From assembly GCF_016862635.1 (NCBI RefSeq), contig NZ_BONI01000001.1, positions 186,001 through 250,000 of the forward strand: DNA of 64,000 nucleotides, read 5' to 3'. The translations under genes and the position numbers were made by a program. Source of the stretch: Catellatospora coxensis. Lineage in GTDB: Bacteria; Actinomycetota; Actinomycetes; Mycobacteriales; Micromonosporaceae. Shown here one piece after another: positions 54,728-64,000 of this stretch (position 1 is the stretch's first letter; each line of letters begins with the position of its first letter). A model generated the notes under the pieces. That model was not told the origin of the DNA. It saw nothing but the letters and a program-made list of their open reading frames with translations, and made no database searches.

Positions 54728-56962
54728 ATGGCGCGACGCGACACCGACGAGCCGGAGGACCGGGGGCGCAACCGCCGCGGCGGTATCGGCGACGCGCGTG
54801 CCTTCACCCCGCGCGGGCGCACCACCCGAGACGGCGGCTCCTTCGCGGGTTCCGAGCCGGATCCGCAGGCCGAGGCCGAGCTCCAGCGCCGCCGGGCCGA
54901 GCTGCGCATGGTGCGCGGCGGACGGGCCGAGGAGGGCCGCCCGCCGCAGCGCCTGGGCCGGGTCACCGGGGCCCCGTCGGCCCGCCGGCCGCGCCGGGCC
55001 GACGACGCCGACGGCGGGGACTTCGACGTCGAGGAGGCTCCGCGCCGCCGTACGGCCGCCGCGGGCCGCGGCCGTCCCGCGGTCCGCGCGGACCGTGAGT
55101 TCATCGGGCGTACGCAGGCCGCCCGCGCCCGCGAGCCGCGCCGCGGCGACCGGCTCCCGGCCGGGCGGGGCCGCCCGCAGGACCGGCGGCAGCGCCCGGT
55201 CGCCCCGCCGCCCGACCCGCCGAAGATGGGCGAGCCGCGCCGCCGCCTTCGCCTGGCGACCGCGGTGGCGCTGCTGCTGTTCGCCGCGATCGGGGTGCGG
55301 CTGGTGCAGTTCCAGCTGGCCGACGCGCCCGCGTTCGCCGCGCAGGGGCTGGAGGACCGGCTCGACAAGATCGTGCTGCCCGCGGCGCGCGGCGCCATCT
55401 ACGACCGCACCGGCGAGGTGCTGGCCAAGAGCGTCGAGGCCCGCTTCGTGGCGGTCGACCCGGAGCTGGTCAAGGACCCCCGGACGACGGCCGTCGTGCT
55501 CGCGCCGCTGCTGGGCAAGGCCCCTTCGGAGCTGGAGCCGCTGCTGCAGAAAGGTAAGCAGGAGGTCAGCGGCGCGCCGATCCGGTTCCGCTGGCTGCTG
55601 CGCGGGCTGAGCGTGGCGGACGCCGAGAAGGTGCGCGCCCTGAACCTGCCGGGCGTCATCGTCAAGCGCGACGAGCGCCGCGACATGCCCGGCGAGGACC
55701 TCGCGGCGAACCTCATCGGATTCACCGGCACCGACCTCAACGGCCTGGCCGGCATCGAGGCGCGCTACGACCAGCTGCTGCGGGGGCGCAACGGGGAGCT
55801 GCAGTACGAGACGGGCAACGGCGACCTGAACAAGCCCATCCCGGGCGGCTACCGCCGGGAGACCGTGGCGCAGCCGGGCAGCTCGCTGATGCTCACCATC
55901 GACCGGGACGTGCAGTGGCAGGCGCAGCACATCCTGTTCGAGAGCATGCAGAAGGTGAAGGCGGTCTGGGGCGCCGCGGTGGTGCTCGACGCCCGCACCG
56001 GGGAGGTGGTCGCGCAGGCCACGTACCCGACGTTCAACCCGGCGAACCCGGGCGCGGCCAAGCCGGAGGCGCTGGCCGACAACGCCACCTCGGTGGTGGT
56101 CGACCCCGGCTCGGTGCACAAGGCCATCGTGCTGTCGGCGGCGCTGCAGGAGGGTGTGGTCGAGCCCGACTCGACGGTGAAGATCGGTCCCTCGATCAAG
56201 AAGGGCGACCAGGTCTACTGGGACACGCACCAGTTCCCCGAGGGCACCAAGATCACGCTGCCGGGCCTGATGGCGTTCTCCTCGAACGTGGCCACCATCA
56301 AGATCGCCGACAAGCTGGGCGCGCAGAAGCTGTACGAGTACCAGAAGCTGTTCGGGCTCGGCCAGCCCACCGGGATCGGGGTGCCCGGCGAGTCGTCGGG
56401 CCAGCTCCAGGCACCCGAGGACTGGAGCGGCACCTCGCACGGCTCGATCCCGATCGGCCACGAGATGGCGGTGACGCCGCTGCAGATGGCGGCGGCGTAC
56501 GCGGCGATCGCCAACGACGGCACCTGGGTGCAGCCGCACCTGATCAGGCAGACCATCGCGCCCGACGGCAAGGTGACCGAACCCGCCCCGCCGAAGTCGC
56601 ACCGGGTCATCAGCGCCGAGAACGCGGCCGCCCTGCGCGAGATCATGGAGGCGGTCACCACCGTCGACCAGGCCACCGGCCGCTCGGCGGCGCTGGCCGG
56701 ATACCGCATCTCCGGCAAGACCGGCACCGGCTCGCAGGTCCTCAACGGCAAGTACGTCAAGGGCGAGGTCGGCTCGTTCATCGGCATGGCCCCGGCGGAG
56801 AACCCGCGGTACGTCGTCGCCGTGTTCGTCAAGACGCCGGGCGTCGGCGCGGGCGGCAAGGTGGCGGGCCCGGCGTTCCGCGACATCATGGCGTTCACGC
56901 TGCGGCACTTCAAAGTGCTTCCGAGCACGGTCAAGTCGCCCAGTTTCGTGACGCATTACTGA
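54728..56962 (+). CDS. ftsI: Septal penicillin-binding protein (FtsI/PbpB)
   Basis: A 744-residue class B PBP, the transpeptidase of septal peptidoglycan synthesis. A ~165-residue basic disordered cytoplasmic N-terminus precedes one membrane span (about 172-192). The PBP dimer domain follows, then the transpeptidase with S462-V-H-K465 (catalytic SxxK), S518-S-N520 (SxN) and K664-T-G666 (KTG). No PASTA repeat is seen at the C-terminus. GGGAGAGGGCGACG precedes the ATG. It pairs with FtsW downstream. Confidence 0.95.
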   Translation: MARRDTDEPEDRGRNRRGGIGDARAFTPRGRTTRDGGSFAGSEPDPQAEAELQRRRAELRMVRGGRAEEGRPPQRLGRVTGAPSARRPRRADDADGGDFDVEEAPRRRTAAAGRGRPAVRADREFIGRTQAARAREPRRGDRLPAGRGRPQDRRQRPVAPPPDPPKMGEPRRRLRLATAVALLLFAAIGVRLVQFQLADAPAFAAQGLEDRLDKIVLPAARGAIYDRTGEVLAKSVEARFVAVDPELVKDPRTTAVVLAPLLGKAPSELEPLLQKGKQEVSGAPIRFRWLLRGLSVADAEKVRALNLPGVIVKRDERRDMPGEDLAANLIGFTGTDLNGLAGIEARYDQLLRGRNGELQYETGNGDLNKPIPGGYRRETVAQPGSSLMLTIDRDVQWQAQHILFESMQKVKAVWGAAVVLDARTGEVVAQATYPTFNPANPGAAKPEALADNATSVVVDPGSVHKAIVLSAALQEGVVEPDSTVKIGPSIKKGDQVYWDTHQFPEGTKITLPGLMAFSSNVATIKIADKLGAQKLYEYQKLFGLGQPTGIGVPGESSGQLQAPEDWSGTSHGSIPIGHEMAVTPLQMAAAYAAIANDGTWVQPHLIRQTIAPDGKVTEPAPPKSHRVISAENAAALREIMEAVTTVDQATGRSAALAGYRISGKTGTGSQVLNGKYVKGEVGSFIGMAPAENPRYVVAVFVKTPGVGAGGKVAGPAFRDIMAFTLRHFKVLPSTVKSPSFVTHY

Positions 56963-57024
56963 TCCTTGTCACTAGATGTCAGACACAGCGGGCACAGGTG
57001 TGCGATGCGTCATGGGCCAGCGGG

Positions 57025-57030
57025 TAAGGT
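57025..57030 (+). promoter_or_regulatory. -10 box before murE
   Basis: TAAGGT (TANNNT) lies 8 bases before the GTG at 57039, a possible internal promoter in the dcw cluster. Confidence 0.35.
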
Positions 57031-57038
57031 CTAGCGCC

Positions 57039-58688
57039 GTGCCCGGGAAACTCAGCTCCACCGCACCGCTGCGGCCCGCCCACGTGGCGCCGGTCAGTCT
57101 CGCCACGCTCGCGAGCCTCGTCGGGGCCGCGGCTCCGGCAGGCGGGCCCGCGGCCACGGCCGAGGTCCAGGTGACCGGCGTCACCCACGCCGGGGACCAG
57201 GTGCGGCCCGGGGACCTGTACGCGGCGCTGACCGGCTCCCGCCGGCACGGCGCCGAGTTCGTGCCCCAGGCGCTGGCCGCCGGAGCGGTCGCGGTGCTGA
57301 CCGATGCCGCCGGAGCGGCCCACCCGGCCCTGGCGCCCGCGCTCGCGGCCGGGGCGCCGGTGCTCGTCGTCGCGGACGCCCGCGAGGCCCTGGGGCCGGT
57401 CGCCGACGCCGTCTACGGCTCGCCCAGCGCCGCGCTGACCGTCATCGGGCTGACCGGCACCGCGGGCAAGACCAGCACCGCCTATCTCGTGGAGGCCGGG
57501 CTGCGCGCGGCCGGCCACGTCACCGGCCTGATCGGCACCGTGGAGACCCGCCTCGGCGACCTCACCGTGCAGAGCGTGCGCACCACCCCCGAGGCGTCCG
57601 AGCTGCACGCCCTGTTCGCGGTGGCCCGGGAGAGCGGCGTCACCGCGGTGGTGATGGAGGTGTCCAGCCACGCGCTGAAGCTGGGCCGCGTCGGCGGGGT
57701 GCGCTTCGCGGTCGGCGGCTACACCAACTTCGGCTCCGACCACCTGGACTTCCACCCCGACTCCGCGGACTACTTCGAGGCCAAGGCGCGGCTGTTCGAC
57801 GGGCGGTGCCGGGTCGAGGTGCTCAACCTCGACGACGCGGCGCTGCTGCCGCTGCGCCGCCCGGCCACCGTCACGTACTCCGCCCTCGGCGACCCCGCCG
57901 CCACCTGGCGCGCCGCGGACGTCGTCGAGCAGGGCTTCGGCCAGCACTTCACCGCGATCGGCCCGGCCGGCCCGGTGCCCGCCGCGGTCCGGCTGCCCGG
58001 CCGCCACAACGTGGCCAACGCGCTGCTGGCACTGGCCTGCCTGACCGCGGTCGGGGTCGACCCGCGCACCGCCGCCGACGGCGTCGCGGCCTGCCCGGGC
58101 GTGCCCGGCCGGCTGGAGCAGGTCGACGCGCCCGGCCCGGTGGTCGGTGTGGTCGACTACGCCCACAAGGTCGGCGCGATCGAGGCCGCGCTGCTGGCGC
58201 TGCGCTCGCTGGCCGACGTCCGGGGCGGCCGGCTGATCTGCGTGCTGGGCGCGGGCGGCGACCGGGACACCGGCAAGCGCCCGCTCATGGGCGCGGCCGG
58301 GGCGCAGGGCTCCGACCTGCTCATCGTCACCGACGACAACCCGCGCACCGAGGACCCGGCGCTGGTGCGGCAGGGCGTGCTCGCGGGCACCGCGGGCTTC
58401 GCGGCCGAGGTCGTCGAGATCGGCGGCCGCCGTGCCGCGATCGCCGAGGCGGTGGAGCGGGCCAAGGACGGCGACGTCATCGCGCTGCTCGGCAAGGGCC
58501 ACGAGACCGGCCAGGAGATCCAGGGCAAGGTCCTGCCCTTCGACGACCGGATCGAGCTGGCGGCCGCGCTGACCGCGCGCTTCGGCTCCGAGACCGCCGT
58601 CGCGCCGGCCGGCGGCGCCACCGAACACGCCCCGGCGGCAGAGCAGCACCCGGCCGACCGGACCGCCGAGCAGGAGGAGGCCCGATGA
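57039..58688 (+). CDS. murE: UDP-MurNAc-tripeptide synthetase MurE
   Basis: A 549-residue Mur ligase that adds meso-diaminopimelate to UDP-MurNAc-L-Ala-D-Glu. The ATP loop is LTGTAGKTSTAY (about residues 139-150). VVMEVSSHALKLGR is the family signature. DDNPRTEDP (about 432-440) contains the DNPR motif that selects diaminopimelate and not lysine. GTG 57039 was chosen because homologues start close to here; ATG 57012 and ATG 56976 are in frame. The C-terminal ~30 residues are an Ala/Glu/Pro tail. Confidence 0.95.
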   Translation: MPGKLSSTAPLRPAHVAPVSLATLASLVGAAAPAGGPAATAEVQVTGVTHAGDQVRPGDLYAALTGSRRHGAEFVPQALAAGAVAVLTDAAGAAHPALAPALAAGAPVLVVADAREALGPVADAVYGSPSAALTVIGLTGTAGKTSTAYLVEAGLRAAGHVTGLIGTVETRLGDLTVQSVRTTPEASELHALFAVARESGVTAVVMEVSSHALKLGRVGGVRFAVGGYTNFGSDHLDFHPDSADYFEAKARLFDGRCRVEVLNLDDAALLPLRRPATVTYSALGDPAATWRAADVVEQGFGQHFTAIGPAGPVPAAVRLPGRHNVANALLALACLTAVGVDPRTAADGVAACPGVPGRLEQVDAPGPVVGVVDYAHKVGAIEAALLALRSLADVRGGRLICVLGAGGDRDTGKRPLMGAAGAQGSDLLIVTDDNPRTEDPALVRQGVLAGTAGFAAEVVEIGGRRAAIAEAVERAKDGDVIALLGKGHETGQEIQGKVLPFDDRIELAAALTARFGSETAVAPAGGATEHAPAAEQHPADRTAEQEEAR

Positions 58689-60109
58689 TCCCGCTGACCC
58701 TGGCCGAGATCGCCGCCGCGGTCGACGGCACGCTGCACGGCGGCGACCCGCAGGCGCGGGTGACCGGCACCGTGGAGTTCGACTCCCGCAAGCTCGGCAC
58801 CGGCGGCCTGTTCGTCGCGTTCGCGGGGGAGAAGGCCGACGGGCACGACTTCGCCCCGGCCGCCGCGGCCGCCGGCGCGGTGGCGGTGCTCGGCACCCGC
58901 GCGGTGGCCGAGCTGCCGACGATCGTGGTCGCCGACCCGCTGGCCGCGATGGCCAGGCTGGCCCGCGCCGTGCTGGACCGCCTCGACACCACCGTCGTGG
59001 CGATCACCGGCTCGTCGGGCAAGACCACCACCAAGGACCTCATCGGCGGCCTGCTGAGCGGGCTGGGCCCGACCGTGGCCCCGCCGGGCACGTTCAACAA
59101 CGAGCTCGGGCTGCCGTACACCGCCCTGAAGGCCGACGCCGGCACCCGCTTCCTGGTGCTGGAGATGGGCGCGCGCGGCATCGGGCACATCAAGGACCTC
59201 TGCGAGATCGCCCCGCCGCACATCGGCGTGGTGGTCAACGTCGGGGTGGCGCACATCGGCGAGTTCGGGTCGGTCGAGGGCATCGCCCTGGCCAAGTCCG
59301 AGATCGTGCAGGCGCTGCCCGTGGACGGGCTGGCCGTGCTCAACGCCGACGACCCCCGGGTGGCCGCGATGGCGGGCGTCACCGCCGCGCCGTCGGTGCT
59401 GGTGGGCCAGGCGGAGGTGGCGGACCTGCGGGCCGTGGACGTGGTGCTGGACGGGCGCGGGCGTGCCTCGTACACCGTGGTGCGAGGTGGCGAGTCCGCG
59501 CGGGTGGAGTTGGGCGTGACGGGCGCGCACCAGGTGGGCAACACGCTGCTGGCCGCGGCCGTGGCGCTGCGCTGCGGCATGCCGTGGGCCGAACTGCCCG
59601 CGGCGCTGGCCCGGTTGCGCGCGGTCTCGACCCGAAGGATGGATGTTTTCGACCGTGCCGACGGTGTCACGGTCATCGACGACTCGTACAACGCGAATCC
59701 GGCCTCGACGGCGGCGGCGCTGCGCGCGCTGCACACCATGGGTGGCGCAGGTCAGGCCGGGCGGCGCACCGTGGCGGTGCTCGGCTACCACGCCGAGCTG
59801 GGTCCGGCGGAGCGTGACGGCCACGCGGAGGTGGGAGCGCTGGCGGCTACGCTCGGCGTCGGCCTGCTGATCGTGGTGGGCGAGTCAGCCGCGCCGATCC
59901 TCGACGGCGCGGCCTCGGTGCGGCATTGGGAAGGTGAGTCGGTGCTGGTCAGCGATCAGTCCGCGGCGATCGGCGTGCTGCGGGAGCGGCTGCGGTCCGC
60001 AGACGTCGTACTGGTGAAGGGTTCGCGCTACCGAACCTGGGACGTGGTGGACGCACTGCGCGAGACGCGCGCCCTCGCGGGCGCGAGTGACGGAGACGGC
60101 CACCGATGA
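58685..60109 (+). CDS. murF: UDP-MurNAc-pentapeptide synthetase MurF
   Basis: A 474-residue Mur ligase that adds D-Ala-D-Ala to the UDP-MurNAc-tripeptide. The ATP loop is [13 protein letters not shown] (about residues 108-120). [10 protein letters not shown] (about 138-147) and [15 protein letters not shown] (about 333-347) are typical of MurF. The usual GxM-ELG stretch reads GYHAELG (about 368-374), a small departure. The ATG overlaps the murE stop (58685-58688) and its stop overlaps mraY, so three genes are coupled. Confidence 0.95.
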   Translation: MIPLTLAEIAAAVDGTLHGGDPQARVTGTVEFDSRKLGTGGLFVAFAGEKADGHDFAPAAAAAGAVAVLGTRAVAELPTIVVADPLAAMARLARAVLDRLDTTVVAITGSSGKTTTKDLIGGLLSGLGPTVAPPGTFNNELGLPYTALKADAGTRFLVLEMGARGIGHIKDLCEIAPPHIGVVVNVGVAHIGEFGSVEGIALAKSEIVQALPVDGLAVLNADDPRVAAMAGVTAAPSVLVGQAEVADLRAVDVVLDGRGRASYTVVRGGESARVELGVTGAHQVGNTLLAAAVALRCGMPWAELPAALARLRAVSTRRMDVFDRADGVTVIDDSYNANPASTAAALRALHTMGGAGQAGRRTVAVLGYHAELGPAERDGHAEVGALAATLGVGLLIVVGESAAPILDGAASVRHWEGESVLVSDQSAAIGVLRERLRSADVVLVKGSRYRTWDVVDALRETRALAGASDGDGHR

Positions 60110-61215
60110 GATCCATCATCGTCGCGATCCTGGTGGCGTTCGCGGTATCCCTCTTCGGCACCCCCATTGCCATCAAAGCCTTCACCCGGCTCAAGGCGGG
60201 CCAGCCCATCCGCACCGACGGACCGCAGGCCCACCTGGGTAAGAAGGGCACGCCCACGATGGGCGGCGTGGTGTTCATCTTCGCCACGGTCATCGCCTAC
60301 GTGGTGGCTCACCTGAGCCTGACCACCCTGCCCGAGAAGCAGATCGCCCAGATCACGCCGACCATCACCGCCCTGGTGCTGCTGGGCCTGTTCGTGTTCT
60401 CCGGCGCGGTCGGCTTCATCGACGACTTCCTGAAGGTGCGCCGGCGCAACAGCGGCGGCCTGAACAAGCGCGGCAAGCTGCTGGGCCAGCTGCTGGTCGG
60501 CGCGGCCTTCGGCATCATCGCGCTGAGCGACCCGGGCTCGAACACCGAGACGGTCGGCTCCACGAAGATCTCGTTCATCCGCGACATCGACTGGCTGGAC
60601 ATCGGCAAGGTCGCCGCGATCGTGCTGTTCGTGTTCGTCGTGCTCGGCGCGACCAACGGCGTGAACCTGACCGACGGCCTGGACGGCCTGGCCACCGGCA
60701 CCTCGGTGATGGTGATCGGGGCGTACAGCTTCATCGCGGCCTGGCAGTACCAGCACTGGTGCGCCGACACCTCCGGCTACGCGTCGAACCCCACCAACTA
60801 CTGCTACGCGGTACGCGACCCGCTGGAAGTGGCGATGATCGCCGCCGCGGCGGCCGGCGCGCTGGTCGGCTTCCTGTGGTGGAACACCTCGCCGGCGCGC
60901 ATCTTCATGGGCGACACCGGTGCGCTCGCGCTGGGCGGCCTCATCGCGGGTCTGGCCATGTCGACGCGCACCCTGCTGCTGCTGCCCATCATCGGCGGCC
61001 TGTTCGTGATCATCACGATGTCGGTGGTGATCCAGGTGATCTCGTTCCGGACCACCGGCAAACGTGTCTTCCGCATGTCGCCGCTGCAGCACCACTTCGA
61101 GTTGGCAGGCTGGAGCGAGGTCAACATCGTCGTCCGGTTCTGGATCGTCGGCGGCATCGGCGTGGCGATCGGCCTGGGCATCTTCTACAGCGACTTCCTG
61201 CGCGTGATGGGGTGA
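60106..61215 (+). CDS. mraY: Phospho-MurNAc-pentapeptide translocase MraY
   Basis: A 369-residue, ten-span membrane enzyme that makes lipid I from UDP-MurNAc-pentapeptide and undecaprenyl phosphate. Catalytic motifs are [10 protein letters not shown] (about residues 105-114), the [13 protein letters not shown] loop (about 184-196), [12 protein letters not shown] (about 267-278) and the HHFE region (about 330) near the end. The ATG overlaps the murF stop. About 25 residues more than the E. coli length lie in a loop near residue 225 ([17 protein letters not shown]). Confidence 0.96.
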   Translation: MRSIIVAILVAFAVSLFGTPIAIKAFTRLKAGQPIRTDGPQAHLGKKGTPTMGGVVFIFATVIAYVVAHLSLTTLPEKQIAQITPTITALVLLGLFVFSGAVGFIDDFLKVRRRNSGGLNKRGKLLGQLLVGAAFGIIALSDPGSNTETVGSTKISFIRDIDWLDIGKVAAIVLFVFVVLGATNGVNLTDGLDGLATGTSVMVIGAYSFIAAWQYQHWCADTSGYASNPTNYCYAVRDPLEVAMIAAAAAGALVGFLWWNTSPARIFMGDTGALALGGLIAGLAMSTRTLLLLPIIGGLFVIITMSVVIQVISFRTTGKRVFRMSPLQHHFELAGWSEVNIVVRFWIVGGIGVAIGLGIFYSDFLRVMG

Positions 61216-61220
61216 CACCG

Positions 61221-62618
61221 ATGTACGAGGGCCGTTCGGTGCTGGTGGCCGGGGCGCGGGTGGCCGGAGCCGCCTGCGCCACCGCCCTGGCGGGCCTCGG
61301 CGCCAAGGTGACGCTGGTCGACCGGGCCGCCTCGGCGGAGACCGAGCGGCTCGCCGACGCCGGCTTCACCGTGATCATCGGTGAGCCCGACCCTGGGCAG
61401 CTGCTGTCCGGGGTCGACGACCTGGTCGTCTCCCCGGGCTTCCCGCCGCACCACCCGCTGGCGCTGGCCGCGGCCGCCGCCGGGGTCGACGTGTACAGCG
61501 AGCCGGAGCTGGCCTGGCGGCTGCGCAAGCCGGACGGGCCGCGCTGGCTGGCGGTCACCGGCACCAACGGCAAGACCACCACGGTCACCATGCTCGCCGC
61601 GATCCTGACGGCGGCGGGCCTGCGCACGGCGGCGCTGGGCAACATCGGCATGCCGCTGGTCGACGCGCAGGCCGGCGGCCCCACCGGATTCGAGGTGCTG
61701 GCCGTCGAGCTGTCCAGCTTCCAGCTGCACTGGTCCTCGACCTTGGCCCCGCACGGCGGCGCGCTGCTCAACCTCGCCGACGACCACCTGGACTGGCACG
61801 GCGGCTTCGACCACTACGCGGCCGCCAAGACCGCCGTGTGGCGCTCGGCGGCCACCGGGGGCACCGCGGTGGGAAACCTCGACGATCCGCGCGTCAGGGC
61901 GCTGCTGGAGGGCCTGCACGCCACCCGGATGCCCGGCCCGCTGGTCGGGTTCACCCTCGACGTGCCGCCGCCCGGCTGCGTCGGCGTGGTCGAGGACGTG
62001 CTCGTGGACCGCACCGGCGCGGGTGACGCCCACGAACTGGCCACCCTCGCCGACATCCACCCGGTCGGCGCGCACAACGTCGCCAACGCCCTGGCCGCCG
62101 CCGCGCTCGCGCTGTCGGTCGGCGTGCCGCACGAGGCGATCCGGCGCGGGCTGGCCGGCTACGTGCCCGAGCCGCACCGCAACGCGAAGGTCGCCGACGT
62201 CGGCGGCGTGACCTGGGTCGACGACAGCAAGGCGACCAACCCGCACGCCGCCCAGGCGTCGCTGACTTCGTACGAGCGGATCGTGTGGGTGGCCGGCGGG
62301 CAGCTCAAGGGCGTCGACATCGACGAGCTGGTCGCCCGGATCGCGCCCCGGCTGGCCGGGGCGGTGCTGCTCGGCGTGGACCGGGCCGAGATCGCCGCGG
62401 CACTGGCGCGACACGCGCCGCACCTGCCCGTGGTCGACGTCGCCCGCACGGATGATGGGGCGATGGCGGAGGTCGTGCACGCGGCCGCCCGGCTGGCCGA
62501 GCCGGGCGACACCGTGCTGCTCGCCCCCGCCGCCGCGTCCCTGGACATGTTCCCCAGCTACTCCCGCCGCGGCGACGCGTTCGCCGAAGCGGTCCGCACC
62601 CTGCCCACGGCCGGCTGA
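61221..62618 (+). CDS. murD: UDP-MurNAc-L-Ala-D-Glu ligase MurD
   Basis: A 465-residue Mur ligase that adds D-glutamate to UDP-MurNAc-L-Ala. The N-terminal Rossmann-like loop is VLVAGARVAGAACA. The ATP loop is VTGTNGKTTTVTML (about residues 111-124), and LSSFQLHWS, HLDWHGGFDHYAAAK and WVDDSKATNPHAA follow in the usual order. ATG 61221 has GGGG 8 bases upstream. A GTG at 61212 that overlaps the mraY stop is an alternative. A long palindrome separates it from ftsW. Confidence 0.95.
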   Translation: MYEGRSVLVAGARVAGAACATALAGLGAKVTLVDRAASAETERLADAGFTVIIGEPDPGQLLSGVDDLVVSPGFPPHHPLALAAAAAGVDVYSEPELAWRLRKPDGPRWLAVTGTNGKTTTVTMLAAILTAAGLRTAALGNIGMPLVDAQAGGPTGFEVLAVELSSFQLHWSSTLAPHGGALLNLADDHLDWHGGFDHYAAAKTAVWRSAATGGTAVGNLDDPRVRALLEGLHATRMPGPLVGFTLDVPPPGCVGVVEDVLVDRTGAGDAHELATLADIHPVGAHNVANALAAAALALSVGVPHEAIRRGLAGYVPEPHRNAKVADVGGVTWVDDSKATNPHAAQASLTSYERIVWVAGGQLKGVDIDELVARIAPRLAGAVLLGVDRAEIAAALARHAPHLPVVDVARTDDGAMAEVVHAAARLAEPGDTVLLAPAAASLDMFPSYSRRGDAFAEAVRTLPTAG

Positions 62619-62633
62619 CCGGCCCCGCCTTGC

Positions 62634-62698
62634 ATAGACGTTGGCCTATCACATCGAAAATGAGCCGCTCGTATTCGATGTCATAGGCCAACGTCGAT
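62634..62698. repeat. Palindromic element, family 5, between murD and ftsW
   Basis: Arms 62634-62658 and 62674-62698 (25 bases) match at all but two positions. They contain GACGTTGGCCTAT and ACATCGAA. A 15-base loop separates them. It interrupts an otherwise tightly packed cluster. Confidence 0.8.
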
Positions 62699-62797
62699 CG
62701 CAAGCCGCGGGCGGGTGCCGCCCGTGAGGCGAGGCGGGGCACGCCCGCACAACAGAACAGCACCCCGTTCGCAGCGGCCGAGATCGGAGTCCTCTCG

Positions 62798-64000
62798 ATG
62801 ACCGGTGACGCCCGTACGGCAGCCCCGCCCGCCGAGGCGGGCACGCCGGCTCCCCGCACGCTGCGGGTGGACCTGTTCACCTGGCTGGCCGCCCTGCGTG
62901 GGCTGCTGTCCCGCCCGCTGGCCTCGTACTACCTGCTGCTGGCCAGCGCCGGCCTGCTCCTGGTGATCGGCCTGGCGATGGTGTACTCGGCGACCAGCGT
63001 CGCGGCGTACAGCGCCAGCGGCAACGCGTTCGCGGTCATCGCGCAGCAGGTCATCGCCGCGGTGGTGGGCCTGGCCGCGTTCTGGGTCTGCCAGCGCCTG
63101 CCGCGGCGTACCTTCCGGGCGATGGCCCCGGTGGCGCTGACCGTGTCGATCGTGCTGCTGGTGCTGATGGACGGCATCGCGCTGCTGCACGCCTCGAAGG
63201 TGCTGCCCGAGCCCCGGATCGGCTTCATCCACTCCGAGACGCTGTGGCTGTACCTCGGGCCGATCCAGCTCCAGCCGTCCGAGCTGGCGAAGTTCGCGCT
63301 GGTGCTGTGGGGCGCGGACGTGCTGACCCGCAAGGGCAACTCGATCGTGCGGCTGAAGGAGCTGTTCTCGCCGCTGTTCCCGCTGGTGGGCCTGCTGTTC
63401 GTGCTGGTCGGGTACACCGACCTGGGCACCATGCTGTGCCTGCTGATCCTGTTCGTCGGCCTGCTCTGGGCGGCCGGCACGCCGATGCGCTACTTCGGCA
63501 TGCTGATCGGCACCGGCCTGGCCGGCATCGCGCTGCTGATCGTCGCGCCCGGCCTGGGCGGCTACCGGTCGGACCGGTTCGGCGCGTTCTTCCAGACCGA
63601 CGCCGAGATCATCAGCTGCACCGCCAACGACGACACCTGCTACCAGTCCAAGCAGGGCCTGCTGGCCATCTCCGACGGCGGCTGGTTCGGGGTGGGGCTG
63701 GGCAAGTCCAGCCTGAAGTGGAACTGGCTGCCCAGCGCGCACAACGACTTCATCTTCGCGGTCATCGCCGAGGAGCTGGGCGTGGTCGGCTGCCTGGTGG
63801 TGCTGTCGCTGTTCGCCGTGCTGACCTTCACCGGGCTGCGTATCGCCCGCCGGGTCAACGACCCGTTCCGCCGGATGGCGGCCTGCGCGGTGACGCTGTG
63901 GCTGGTCGCGCAGGCCGTGATCAACATCGGCGGGGTGGTCAAGTTGCTGCCGATCACCGGCCTGCCGCTGCCGTTCATCTCCGACGGCGGCACGGCCCTG
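62798..64000 (+). CDS. ftsW: Septal glycosyltransferase FtsW (3' end beyond window)
   Basis: A SEDS-family lipid II polymerase, 401 codons seen before the window ends. A 35-residue polar N-terminus is followed by membrane spans. Conserved segments are LGPIQLQPSELAKFALVLW (about residues 159-177), VGYTDLGTML and SHNDFIFAVIAEELG-like SAHNDFIFAVIAEELG (about 313-328). It ends in LPITGLPLPFISDGGTAL, which precedes the last span. It works with FtsI at the septum. ATG 62798 has GGAG about 10 bases upstream. The gene is incomplete only because of the window edge. Confidence 0.94.
   Translation, partial: MTGDARTAAPPAEAGTPAPRTLRVDLFTWLAALRGLLSRPLASYYLLLASAGLLLVIGLAMVYSATSVAAYSASGNAFAVIAQQVIAAVVGLAAFWVCQRLPRRTFRAMAPVALTVSIVLLVLMDGIALLHASKVLPEPRIGFIHSETLWLYLGPIQLQPSELAKFALVLWGADVLTRKGNSIVRLKELFSPLFPLVGLLFVLVGYTDLGTMLCLLILFVGLLWAAGTPMRYFGMLIGTGLAGIALLIVAPGLGGYRSDRFGAFFQTDAEIISCTANDDTCYQSKQGLLAISDGGWFGVGLGKSSLKWNWLPSAHNDFIFAVIAEELGVVGCLVVLSLFAVLTFTGLRIARRVNDPFRRMAACAVTLWLVAQAVINIGGVVKLLPITGLPLPFISDGGTAL

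Overview
The window is a very GC-rich actinobacterial chromosome segment, most likely from the family Micromonosporaceae. This rests on codon use, frequent GTG starts, TANNNT promoters placed 6-8 bases before start codons, LexA boxes of the TCGAAC-N4-GTTCGA type, and gene order. No rRNA or tRNA gene, CRISPR array, prophage or intact insertion sequence was found. The backbone follows the Mycobacterium tuberculosis Rv2150c-Rv2179c neighbourhood: 3'-5' exoribonuclease, class II DAHP synthase, PknL-type kinase, its wHTH substrate, an MptA-like mannosyltransferase, IdsA-type prenyl synthase, MetF, GNAT, DUF3040, and then the dcw division/cell-wall cluster. Several accessory blocks interrupt that backbone.

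Region by region. 1-6.3 kb: DUF1028 protein, exoribonuclease, a probably PPi-dependent phosphofructokinase, ProC, two small unknowns and DAHP synthase. 6.3-8.0 kb: a TnpB/omega-RNA-like transposon remnant, threonine aldolase, and a vapB antitoxin followed by a vapC stub. 8.1-9.8 kb: bacterioferritin, Bfd and endonuclease IV. 9.8-16.6 kb: PASTA kinase, wHTH protein, heterodimeric lycopene cyclase, polyprenol-dependent mannosyltransferase with an in-frame palindrome, secreted guanyl RNase and prenyl synthase. 16.6-22 kb: regulators, a HEAT-like protein, an IMPase and two small Cys-motif proteins. 22-26 kb: MetF, a degenerate CDP-alcohol phosphotransferase, GNAT, YbaK and EamA.

26-33 kb is an SOS mutasome: two tandem LexA boxes, a hairpin-rich leader, a HEPN protein, ImuA, ImuB and DnaE2, the last with its own LexA box on a leaderless promoter. 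33-39 kb: secreted serine protease, lipoprotein, methyltransferase, phosphodiesterase, DinB and DUF3040. 39-44 kb: a MoxR/DUF58/transglutaminase operon. 44.3-47.3 kb: leuS, preceded by a leucine leader peptide and an intrinsic terminator, which is a transcription attenuator. 47.7-51.5 kb: DUF559-like protein, TVP38 protein, and MurT/GatD, which amidate lipid II. 51.9-64 kb: a candidate small RNA, the MraZ-controlled promoter, and mraZ-rsmH-ftsL-ftsI-murE-murF-mraY-murD-ftsW, with ftsW cut by the window end.

The most notable non-coding content is (i) the leuS attenuator, (ii) the SOS leader, (iii) at least five kinds of long palindromic element between or inside genes, and (iv) about thirteen leaderless promoter/start arrangements.
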